NCBI GenBank assembly: GCA_946894095.1
Contig: OX335656.1
Coordinates: 635,001-699,000 of the forward strand
Length of the DNA: 64,000 bases
Direction of reading: 5' to 3'
From: Incurvaria masculella
Lineage: Eukaryota > Arthropoda > Insecta > Lepidoptera > Incurvariidae
A program made the translations under genes and the position numbers. The notes beneath the pieces are model-generated. The model was not told the origin of the DNA, ran no database searches, and saw nothing but the letters and a program-made list of their open reading frames with translations. Every line of letters begins with the position of its first letter. Position 1 is the stretch's first letter. Below, in pieces: positions 46,901 through 59,500 of this stretch.

Positions 46901-49900
46901 GTCAGAAAAACGAGCTCAGGTCATAATTGGGGCGGTATTCTAACACATAATCTCTGACCCAAGTCGCCGTGCTCCCAAACTACAACCCGTTCACCTATAG
47001 ATAATCTTTATAGGACGGAGTTCTACTCACGACCGTCGTATGGGGCTGTCCTCGCTGTCCCGCTGCTCGAGCAGCAGCCGCAGGTAGTAGTCACCGATGC
47101 GGACCTCGTTCTGTAGACACTGGTAGTGTAATTCGAGCTCGGTGTGGTTCCAGGCGGTGAGCGCGCTGCCGGCGAGCTCGCGGTCCGCGTTGAAGGCACG
47201 CAGCTCGTTCTCCAGGGCGTTGCGGAGCTCCTCACGGGTCTGTGGTTGTAACACATCTAATTATTTATTTATTTATAACTTTTAGACAGGCAGCATATAC
47301 TGATGGGTCTAAATCCAGTGATTAACTTGATAAATTTAGTTGTTAAGTGGTTTTTTTTATATTTTTCTTTTCTTTAGATTTTGTTTGAAATGGTTATCCA
47401 GTCTATTTTTGAATTAGTTGGTGGTCGTAGCGTTATCACATCCTCTGGGAGTTTATTCCATGCCTCTAATACTCGGTTGGATATGTAGTTTTTGCGAGTA
47501 TTTGTTCTAGAGGCCGAGGATTTTACAATTTTTTACGTCATAAAACATTTTGTTTGACCACCCATAGTCCCGAACTCGATCGAAACACAGCTCTACCTAC
47601 CATATCTTTGGTGAAACAATCAAATGACTCAGCATGACCACACCATCGTTATAATTCTGTAACACTGCATATTCTATCTTTGTGTTGCCAATCGAAATAT
47701 GGCTGCTGCAATGTCAATTTCAGATATTCTATGGCACTTTGGGACTTTTTGTACCACAAGTTGATTTCGACTTGTGACTAAATCATCTTGGCTTATGGCA
47801 GCGGAAACCCTTTCCGAGAACAAGCGGTCTGGGGTACGTTAGACCCCCTAAGGAGGTGTACAGCAAGGACGAGAAACGATCAAGAAATGTCGTGTTAAGG
47901 TGGCCCAACCCGGCGGGCCCAACACATTCGCGGGCACGGTACAAAACCGTGCTGTTGCGCTCTGGGACCTTCTCTGTTTCAAAGAATAAGACAGGCTCCG
48001 TGATAAGGAAGATGCAACATGTCCACAAAAAAGACAATGTGCATAGTGTATGATTTGGTAAGATTTACGAAAATTTTAATTTCAAGACGACTTATAGCTA
48101 AAAGTAAACCACGACCGCTGTAGTCAAAAATCTAACAAAAACCAAATAGATCATAAATCTTGATTAAATAAGCTATGTCTGATGTTTAATCTTTTTACGA
48201 TGTTCTTACTTTATCATTGCGTAATCCACCTCCAAAGTTATTGTATAAAACGCGCGAAAAATTCGAACTTTCGGACCTTATAACTTAGAAACCAAACACA
48301 ATTTTACAATGCCAATGGTCATCAGACATCTAGTTTGATCAAATAAAGCTATTTTGATTAACATTTTGGATCTCTGACAAGAAATATGGGCGTGATCTTC
48401 TTTCCCCTTTTGTATGGGGAGACAAGCTGGTTGGGCCACCTTAATGGGTGGTATTGTACTCGCATTGTGAGCGCCCGCATCATCATAGCAAGCTGTTGGA
48501 ACAATCTCGCAGCTGTTAGTCGGCGCCAACACATTACTTAGAGGAGCAACCATTAACAAACCACTCGATAATGAGTTTTTGGAAACTTTACTTTTAGATG
48601 CCGAAACACAATCACCGTGTGGTTCCATATAAGGTTGGGCGCGGCGTGGTCCCGATTGAACTGGTAGTAGAAGTACGCCCAGTTGGCGTGCGCCTTGAGC
48701 CGCTCGCGGCGCCGGCGCAGCACGACGGGCCGCTCGCGAAGACTGTCGCGCCGCTCCGCCGCCGTGGCGCCCGTGTGCTGCGCCCAGTGGTGCAGCGCCA
48801 GGTTCGTGTAGTGCTGCGGACAGGGGGGCAGGGTGCGTGAGGTCTGGTGCCGCGCGGTTGCTGTTCAACCGATAGTAGAAGTAGGCCCAATCCAGAGTTC
48901 ATGTTGAGCCGCTCGTGGCAATGACGCAACACGAGAGGTAGTGCTCCGTACAGGTGTCAGGGTACAAGAGCGGCTCGTAGTCTACTGGCGCGGAGACATG
49001 CCTAGCATACCAGGGATCAGGGTTCAAATCCTCGCTCCGTTCTTGCACCACTTTCTTTCTCTTTCCGAGTTGGATAAGTGCATTTCGTCACGAATGTGAG
49101 CTGCTCCATGGTTCGGAATCAAAGTACAACTGTAGGTCCCCTTCCCTACTAGGTGGTAGGGTTTAAGCCTGCCCGGGTTGGTACGATCGCATTGGATGAA
49201 AAGATGGTCGAAGCAGCAGTGAAAAATTGTCCGGGTTTGGCTACATTGAACTGGATGTTCATTGTAGTCATGCTCATAAAGGGAAGGTCCTGGCATGGCA
49301 CCTAATGTTTTCGGGAATGTGGTGGCTAATATCATAATGGTAGTTGTGTGGTATTGGCGATCCATGTCAGGTTGCATAAAAAATCATAAAAAAAATAGAT
49401 CCGTATTGCTCAATAACAAGTGACAAGTCCACTGACCTCCAGATGTTTCTCGACGTATCGGATCTGGCGCTCGATGGCGGCCCACTGCTGGCCGCGCCGC
49501 CCCTTGCGCTCCAGGTCCTGCTGCGCCAGCTGCAGGTTGTCGCGCTCCAGCAGCTGCTCTTCGTGCAGCGCGCGCGCCGGCACCGCCTCCGTGCTCTCCA
49601 GGAACGCCAGCAGCCCCGACGGCTACAGAACAACGCAAGCACCGCAAGCTCAGGATAAGTTAGTCGAGTATTAGAGGCCTTCTTGTATCCGAATTTTCAT
49701 AGTTACAAGGAATTTGCAACTTGGGGTCCTTTCAACATGGTGTGAACAAGCATCTGGCCGGCCGGCAGTTAAAGTTGAAAAGTTTCTGTGTTCTTTCCTT
49801 TGAACGCACTAATCTCTGGAATTACGATTCTGATTTAAATTGTTTTTTTTTTTTCGCATTTGATAAACCAATTCTCTATGGAGGTAATAGGCTATTTAAC

Positions 49901-52900
49901 ATCACGCTACGAGCCTTAGGAGCCAAGCATAATGCTAATCGAAAACAAAGTAGAATAGCGGGCGGGCGATGAGATGCGGTGCGTCTGGGGCATTTTACTG
50001 GGTTCTGCTCTTGTAATGGTACAATGGATCCGAGCGGAGCATCAACATTTCTTTATAGACTAATACTAATGATTGTGTGTGAGAGGGTGAGGGTGTGCGT
50101 TCGCGTGTCAAGTATTGTGCGGGCGCAAGCTTGACAGAACGCACGCTTATGCGGGCCGGAAGATTGTTCGGACGTCCGCACAATTTTAAGGTGCTGATTC
50201 AAATATATAGATCGAATCCTCAGGTTCTGATTGGTTCACTGGTGAAATATGGGCGTTTCCAAATGGACGTCCGCATAATACTTGTTTTGGTCTAGTTTGG
50301 TTAACACACGCTAAATTTTTAGCTCCAGAGTGTGTCCGCAACTGGCGCCACCAGTCCAAAGTGTGTAAATTTTCGTACGCTTATCAGATTATGCGGACGT
50401 CCGCACTTTATTCGTAGTTGGTACAGGAGGAGTGTGTTGAAGTAGGTAAAAAAATATAGTATCGTATATTTGTTAATGTCAAGTGTGTAAATGTTCGTAC
50501 GCTCATCAGATTGTGCGGACGTCCGCACTTTACTTGCAGTTGATAAAGGAGGGGTATGTTAAGGTAGGTAAATAAATTTATTTTCGTACGGTTGGTAAGG
50601 TCTGCAGACGTCCGCACTTGATTTGCAAGCGGTACTGGAGGAGTGTGTAGTGAGTTACAAAATTTGCGTATTTAAGCAATGAATATAATAAATATGCGAG
50701 ATATAAATGAAAACGAATAAATGAGTAAATATTTTATTTACCTTAAAATCATTATTTAATTTGAATCAAAATGAACTAAAACTATTAACTGCGTCTTTCG
50801 TCATTATTATTAAAAAAATATTAAAAAACTTGAACTCTCAGAATACTTAAAACTCAAATTTATAAAAATTCTTACAGTGATAATAACATAGTTTTAAAAG
50901 TAGTACCAAGACACTAAGTAGTACCAAGTAGAAAGCAAGCAGTACCATGATTCGGAACCCATGGTAAGCTGTAGGTTCCCTTCACCTAATAGGTGGTAGG
51001 GTTAAACCCGCCCGGATTGGTACCACCGCATTGGATGAACCGCTTACTTGATAACTATGCTTGAACCGGCAATGATAAATTATCCGTGTCCTCGCGAACC
51101 ACGCTCAGCGAGGCACCATACCAGCGGATTTGCGGACTATTGCTGAGCTATCGAGTTTGTTCAAATGACGCTTGAAAACTTCCAGGTTTTAGGTATTAGG
51201 AAAGGCACCCGCCGGCAGACAGTTCCATTTCTGGGCGGTGCGGCAGAGAAATGAGTTTGAGAAACGGTTCGATATCAAAAGCCTTATGTCAACCACAAGA
51301 GGGTGGTCAGATTCTCTGTGGCTGGTGCTCCGGATATAGGTAGAATGGGGAGGAATAAGGGATGCAAGTTCCATAGAGTAACGTCCATGTTAGTACATGT
51401 AGAACAGACTAAGCGACTCCACAAACCGTCTGTGGCTCAGGGACTCCAAGCCAGCAGTGAAATGTGGGTCCTCAATAAGACGGACCGCTCGGCGCTGAAT
51501 TGAACCCAAGGCCGCCAACAGTTACTGGGGACTACCTTCTCATATGTGGCTACAGTAATCTCTATATCTATATCTATAAACATGTCTATTATTATAAACT
51601 TTATAATAATAGACATGTTTATATGATCTGAGATGAATAGTAGTAGTGATCTAGTGTAAACATTTGTATGTTACTTCTTGCAACCATCTGACGTATCTGA
51701 GTGTATGTAATGTACCTATAGAATGAATAAAAATGAAATGAAATGAAATCAAATCAATGTTGCCATAACTTCAGCATTCCTTATCCTTATTCTATGTAGG
51801 TAGCACTATTTAAATATCCTTCAAGTACGAAGGAACAAAAGGGATCAGACTGCACACTCATATTTTCTTACTGGCATTAACTAAAACCTGACCTGTCACA
51901 GTTTACCCGAACCAATTAAAAAAAATCTTATCCAGAAATTTTTTAAAAGTTAAAAAAAAAATATGTATGATAATTTATTTTTAAAATACATGTGACAATA
52001 CAATTGAGCAACGCCCTTTTTTCAAAGTAATTAACAAAAAGTAACTAAAACTATTGAAATTAAATTAAACTAAGAAAAATATCTCCTCTTTCTTTTATTT
52101 TAAGTTTTCCGAAAGCTGCATGCTGCATTGTCCCGCTGAATAGAAAGTGCTATCCGTTGTCGAAGAAATATTTTTGAATCTTGGATGATTCAAATAATTT
52201 AGAGCCTAAAATATGGACCAAATTGTGGGCTCTTTTGCTATCTTTTTTTGAACCTAGGATATATTATGGTCATTCAATTAAAGTGCTGATATTTCAATAG
52301 ACTGATAAACGGCCAGATAACTATTCGATGGATTTATTTACGCTTCTGCTTATCCATCCGATAAAGTGATTCCGTACGTTTATTAATAAAATTATAGTCA
52401 GATTATTTTGATAGAAGATATAAGCGGCAATGACTATCCGTCTTTTGACAAACGTGAATTTGTACTATCAGTCCTATAAGTCCTATCTGAGTACATATTT
52501 GGAGCGATGATTTCTTTCTATACTTTTTTTTGCATTTCGTTGATGGCATTATTAATATCTATATCAATATTTTCATAATTTATGCATTTCTACTCTGAAA
52601 ATTAATATAAAAAACATGTTTTTAAAGCAATGTTAATTTGATAAAGATTTATAAGAGGAACTTACATATTAAAATATAATTAGATTTTTTTAATAAGTTA
52701 AAAATTAGAATGAAGTGAGAAACAAAAAAATTATAATGTAATTTTTTTTTATTTTACTGAGGAAACGGGCACGAGCCATTGTATGGAACTCGATCACCAG
52801 ATGCAGTCGCTACCTGAAATACACTGTGCTATGCGGGAGTTGTTGTGTAAATCAGTACGGCATTTAATATTATGCGGGGAGTGTAAAAAAGTACGTCAAA

Positions 52901-53547
52901 TGTGTTATGCGGACGTTGTGTACATAAGTACGGCATTTAATATTATGCGGGCGAGGGTAAAATAGTTCGTCTAATGTTTTATGTGGACGTTTTGTAAATA
53001 AGTACGGCATTTAATATTATGCGGGCGAGTGTAAAATAGTACGCCTAATGTTTTATGCGGACGTTTTGTAAATAAGTACGGCATTTAATATTATGCGGGC
53101 GAGTGTAAAATAGTACGCCTAATGTTTTATGCGGACGTTTTGTAAATAAGTACGGCATTTAATATTATGCGGGCGAGTGTAAAATAGTACGCCTAATGTT
53201 TTATGCGGACGTTGTGTAAATAAGTACGGCATTTAATATTATGCGGGCCAGTGTAAAAAGGTACTCTCAAACGTTTATGCGGTCAGTGTATTAAAACGTA
53301 TGTATTGAGGCATATGCGGTCGGACCGCACGAACGTTGAGGCCCGCAGAAGACCGATTTTTGTCACGTTTTTTAATTACGTATATATCTGTCTCTATCGA
53401 GTGTATAGATATTCCGGATAGACTGCCGTGTTCGAGAGAGATGGCGCTACAAAGTCTTCCGAAATACACTCGCGTAACTAGTCGGGAACACCTAGCCCGC
53501 ACAATCGGTAAATTTGTCAAGGTCCGCACGATCCGCATCCCGCGAAC

Positions 53548-53582
<35 letters not shown>

Positions 53583-56500
53583 ACCAACCAGTATCCGCTT
53601 GAGCAGGTTGTTGGCGGGCGGATGTTCGGCGGTCCACAGGCCGACGAGGTGGCGCGAGAGCTGGCGGTGCTGCAGGCGCGGCGGCGAGTACAGCGCGGCG
53701 AGCAGGTGCCGCGGCAGCGCCGCCTCGGCGAGCGCGAGCGCCTGCATGCGCGCGCCCACCTCCGCCGAGCCCTCCTCGATGAGCGCGCGCATCACCAGCC
53801 CGGCGCCCTTCACGATCGCCGGCGACGGGTGCTGCACAGGCGGGGCGGACACACAAGTGTGTTTGTGTGTCGCACAATCTTCGTCTCACCAATACTACTA
53901 CTACTTACGGCGGAGCGACTGCACGAACGAGCACAATACACTGACTCAGCGCGCCCGACTGGCTAGCTTTGGCCAAACTACGGCCAGACTTTGGGAGCGA
54001 CGTGCCAAGGGCGGGTCGACGCATTTTTAAGATCAAACGGAGTGTCTCTTCTCATACCCTATTTATCCTATGCTTTAAGAGAGTGTTCTTCAGGTCGACA
54101 ATGCAAAGGGCCACCTAATGAGTCTATAACCCCGCAAGTCAAAATGACTGATGGCTCTGCAATTCAGCACTTCAACAAATATTTTTTCAACCGGCCTATG
54201 ACAGAAAATAGAGGATTTGCATAATATATCTTGATTTCTTGTTGCTGTACTAATGTCCGTAGCACAATAGTAGTTAGATATAAGATCAGTGACATTACAG
54301 TTGTCTTTGGTCTAGGTCTGCCAGTGCGGTGACCAATCGAGTTGTATGTCCGGTAGGACGTGGTCTGTGCCTGTGACCCAGCCACTTTGAATAGATTTTG
54401 AAAGCCTTCAAGAGTGGACCGACATAAAAGCAACATGTTTGGCATCTCGCTTAGGCGTCAACACGGAGCATTTCATTGGCAGGATGAGTTACTACTCACA
54501 AACAGGCTATGATTTTGTTTCGTGTTTTCAACACAATGTAGCCGTGCTCATATAGAAAGGTTCTGGCATGACTCCAAATGTATTCGGGAATACGGTGTGC
54601 TGGGCTAATATAATGAAAGTAAATGTGGTATCAGCAATCCATGTCCTGTTTAAAAATAATGCCCTAACAAGACAGTGTTTGATCATAAAATTTCGAGCAC
54701 CCGTTTTTTGCAAAACATCCAAAAATATAGGTATAAAAATATCCTCCCTCAAAATATGTAGGTTAACAAACCTCAAACAGTTTGAACAAGATGCGTCCTC
54801 TAGCAGCGACCATCTCAAGCAGCTGGTCGAACTGCTTGCCATCCGTCGTCTCGCTATACGGCACGCACAGCGCCAACGTCAAGAAGTCCAGCATGGCCGC
54901 CATTTTTAGTTTACTCTTTAAATCTGAGCCGGTAGTCTCAGTTCTCACCTAAATTGGCGTTTATGTAACTTCGAAGTTCCGTAAAAACGTCAAACTCTAT
55001 GCAAGTTTTTACTAGATATTCTGTGGTTTTACTTCTTCAAGCTGTCAAAGTCAAACGCGGAGGTTAACAAACCTCAAACAGTTTGAACAAGATGCGTCCT
55101 CTAGCAGCAACCATCTCAAGCAGCTGGTCGAACTGCTTGCCATCCGTCGTCTCGCTGTACGGCACGCACAGCGCGAACGTCAAGAAGTCCAGCATGGCCG
55201 CCACCACGAGGGCGTCGCTTCCCTGGTTCTGGAAGTAGCACAGCATTTTTTTGTAAAACATGTTTATTTGAATTTTTATGTTTTACGATATTTTCCTATG
55301 CTATGTTCGCCTTACTAATATAATTAGGAAAATAGGTCAAAACCAAACCAAATATAAGCAAAATTAAAATCTTCACACACATTTTCTTGAGTATATGTGC
55401 AAAAAAGAGCAAGTTGATTGCAATAGTCATTTTCAAATTATTTCCTACCTTCAGTTGTACGTAGAGCGCAATGCTTACGGGACGACATTCATTTTATTTA
55501 TTGAGATGGAAGCATACTAGTTTTTTTCTGTAAATATGTTTTACCTATTGTTGTGAAAAGAGTTGGAGGAGACTACTGCGTGCAAAAGTCCTGCTTTCAA
55601 ATTGTTTAGTGACAAAAAAAGGCTTAACAGTCCGATTGGGTTTGCGCCACGCGTCACGGGACGCGACGGAACCTGGTGCACTCACCACGCGCTCGCCCCA
55701 CATGCCGAGCAGGGCCTCCAGGAAGCTCGCCGCGGAGAGCATGCTGGCCTTGTTGAGCTGCTCCTGCCGCAGGTCCGGCTCCGCGTGCATGGGCTGCAGC
55801 AGCGCGCACACAGCGTCCAGCGCTGCGTGCGAGCACGACGCCGAGCCGCGGCGCAGCGCGCCCACCACCGCCGTGCCTACCCACTCGCGGAATCTGCGCC
55901 GAGTTCACTATGGTTAGCAAACATTTTAATAATATATTTTCATCATCAATTTATTCTTTCAAGAACAACATTTTAGAAGCCCTTAAAGTTGCTTAAATAA
56001 TGATTTGTCTATTTTACTATTATATTTTCTTCATTGCACCTAGATAATGAAGTAATTTACAAATCTACAGTTACTCCTTTTAGAACATAAGTACTTTCAG
56101 TCTAATTTTGTTATGTTTTTGGCAATTTCTGTGCACTCATCCAAGCGGGACACTGTTTTAATTTAAGTTTACGTTAAGAATAGTTTGTATATAAGTCATT
56201 GCCCAGACTGTGTTCTGTATTGTGTGCCTAATAAAATAAAAAATAAAACCGATCCTGTAGGTCCTTGCATTTGCCCCAAATAAGAAATGGGGTCCTTCAA
56301 ACATGGTGAGAAGTAGCACCTGGATGGTCAGCTTGATTTTCACAGCCCCTAGGACATTTCGAAAGTATATGGACAATGTCGGGGGCCTCTCAGTGGAGTA
56401 TTTTCCATGGACTCGTTTACTTGCCATGATGTATGTGTGGCAACCAGGCGAGCCCATTTCATAATGCACTTGTCCACCTGCTGTTGACAGTGATGAAACG

Positions 56501-59500
56501 GCTTACGGTGAGGTTTTTTCTCAGTTTAATCCTTAGCCGTTGAAGGCGTAACAAGGCCATTGAAGCTTTGCTCCAAAGACGAAAGAACTCCAAAAACTCC
56601 AAAAACACCAAAAAACGCCTAAAAACCTCTTAAACGGTCAAAAAACTTAAACAACAAAGAAACTGAAAACACCAAACCTTAAAAGATGAGACTTATGATG
56701 ACGGAGCAATTGTTCATAGTCTGTGTTTTTTTTTTTTTCAGTTTACTCTTTAAATCTGAGCCGGTAGTCTCAGTTCTCACCTAAATTGGCGTTTACGTAA
56801 CTTCGAAGTTTTTACTAGATATTCTGTGGTTTTACTTCTTCAAGCTGTCAAAGTCGAACGCGGACTTCCGATTTGTATGAAAACGCGGAGTGGACGTAAA
56901 CGGCAACGTTGACGTATTTACGGCAACGTTGAGTAAGCTGTCAAATCAAGCTCAGACTCGCAAATGTTAGTTCGCTTAACGCCCACTGCGCGCGCTCTTA
57001 AATTTCTCCATACATTTGAAAACGCCAGCGATCGGTTTGCCGTAACGCCAACTTAGGTGACAACTGAGACTTCGGGTACTGAGTGCACAATGACGCTTTA
57101 AAAACTACTTCAAAAACCAAATATTGACGAACGGAACATTAAAGGGGGAGGACAGCTGTACCACATCAATTAAGCTACTTCTCACTTATGCCTAACGTAT
57201 GCTTCTTTCATCCGGTAGCCAGCAATTAGTAACAACAATAATGGTTTTTTTGGTTTGATGTAGAAACAGCACCATATTGAGTATAGAACGAAATAAATAG
57301 TACCGTCACTACATTAGTGCTGGACGTCGTTACCCTATGAATTCTCCATGCTACCGATAACTGTTTACATGCTGTAAATGTTTTACTAGGTTTTTGAAAT
57401 TTTGGATTCTAAAATATATTATCGAAACCTAAGTCTGTATGTTTTTATTTTTTTAATTGACCTTTTGATTGAAAAATATTGGCCGATAAACAATGCAAAA
57501 AGTTATCTTTTAAAAATTACTGGAAAATACAGATTTTTTTTTCTATTGATTTGGTTAGGGCTTTAGCCATGTTTGGCTATGCCAGCCCTGTAGTAACTAT
57601 TTCAGTTTACTGATTGCTACGCAGGACAAGAGAATTATTAAAAAAACTAAAAGATAACTACATAAAAATAATAACATCCAGACATAGAATCAAGCTTGAT
57701 TAAAAATGTTTGATTAAAATGTGAAAACTTTTAGGGGTAGGGCCGTTAGGGCCTGGAAGACGATTTCGCTCAAGTCTCAGAGCCCCGCTCCATTCACCCC
57801 AAGTCTTAAGGATGAACGCACTGACCCGGGCAGCGTGGTGAAGGCGGCGAAGCCGACCTTGCTGGCGCAGAGGCGGCGCAGCGCGTGGAACTGGCCCTCG
57901 AGCTCGTGCGCAGGCAGCTCGCGCGCGGCCGCCGGCGGCGCGCCCGCCATCAGCCCCGCCAGCGCGCCCACTATCAGCTTCTCCTTGTTCTCCGAGAACA
58001 GCCGCTGCGCATTCACACTCTCATCGCACGGTATGGCCACTGCCCACTCAATAAGCACCTCCATAAACTGGGGATAACAGATAGCCCTCTATGTCGTGGC
58101 TACATGGAGGCAACAGAGACAACCGCCCATGTACTGTTGGAGTGCAGGAGTGTGGCCAATCAACGGGCGCGGACCCTGGGAGCACCGGGACCCCTCCCGG
58201 AGGCCTGCGGGAACTTAAAAACCTGCTGGACTTCTGGGCTGAGCTGGGATGGCTCACATTGTCACCCCTGTAACGCACAATGTCCTCTCTGTAGCAGTAG
58301 GTTTAGTGCGGACAACAACCGCCCAACTAACTAACTATGTGTTGTATCAGGCTATGGCAACACTATATTGTCTTTGGGCTTCACTTCGTTTGACAGCCGG
58401 CTGCATGTGGTGTCTAGTTCTATGGTGCTCGTGCGGAAATATATAATCGACCGATACCCTGCTAATCCCAACCGTTTCATTGAAGAGTTCCCGTTTACCC
58501 ACCCAACACAACACTATGGCCACAGAATATACATAGCATTAAATCCAGTAGCTCAACTACATATAAATTCCCGATTTCGTGCACCTGCACAGGCACATTT
58601 CGCTTGTATGGGCCTAGTTTCACGGTGCTAAACTGTCGCGAATGGTCCTTCGAAGTCATCTTTTTCAAAATAACAGAACCAGCAGTGCTCCGCCAATATT
58701 TAAGTGACAACCCCAACACTCGACGGAAGGTAGGTATTTATCTTGAAAATCGCCTGAGTTGAGCTACTGCTGCGGCCCTGGTTGCACAGTTATATATCTA
58801 CTGTGGTCGTGCGGCGCCGCTGTCCACACTGGGGCCACGAGACGAGACAAACGAAATACCAACTGTAGCCTTGGTAGCCAGGTGGCACGACGCCTCGGTG
58901 TTCGATGATCGAGATTAAGCAACACTGGGCGCGGTCGCGTTCTGCATGGCTGACCGTTCCACGTTTCAGGCTGGCCGTGGTTCTGATTCCAAGTGAAACT
59001 GTAGGATCCTTATTAATCCGATGGTCGAAGCGGTTATGAAAATTGTCCGTGTTTTCCTTCCAGTTCAATGTAGCTGTGCAATTTAAGAAAGGTGCTCACA
59101 ACGCACTAAATTCCGAATACGGTGTGTTGGGCTCATATAATGAGATAAGGGGTGGTATTAGCCATTGATTGTTTTATTTTATTGTTGTTGTTTTATTGTT
59201 TATTCATCATCCACAGGCAGCACACTGCACTCGGATTTGTCATATTTTATCATTAGCATGTTACTATTACAATGTCCAGTTGGGACATCCATGTTCATGG
59301 CAGTTTGTTTGTTATCTTAGTTCATAGGAATTTTTTGTATATAACGTGGCACATGGCAATATCCATGGGGTTTCAAACTTTTTTGGGTTCTCAAAAGTCA
59401 ATGTTTAAAGTCAGAATGCAAATACCTAACCCTAGCCATCCAGTACTAGGATTACAGTTAGAGAGAATCTGAGAAATAAGCGTAATTTATATCAATGCAT

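Noticed and set aside
52857..53290. A CRISPR array
   Set aside because: The 74-base period has no variable spacers, and the context is an intron of an animal gene; it is a minisatellite.
54771..55228. Mutually exclusive alternative exons
   Set aside because: The second copy lacks an acceptor and the 5' part of the exon, so it cannot replace the first in frame.
57885..58334. A 149-codon plus-strand frame as a single gene
   Set aside because: Its first 40 codons are the antisense of Rme-8 exon 4, and the rest is retrotransposon RNase H-type sequence joined by chance.
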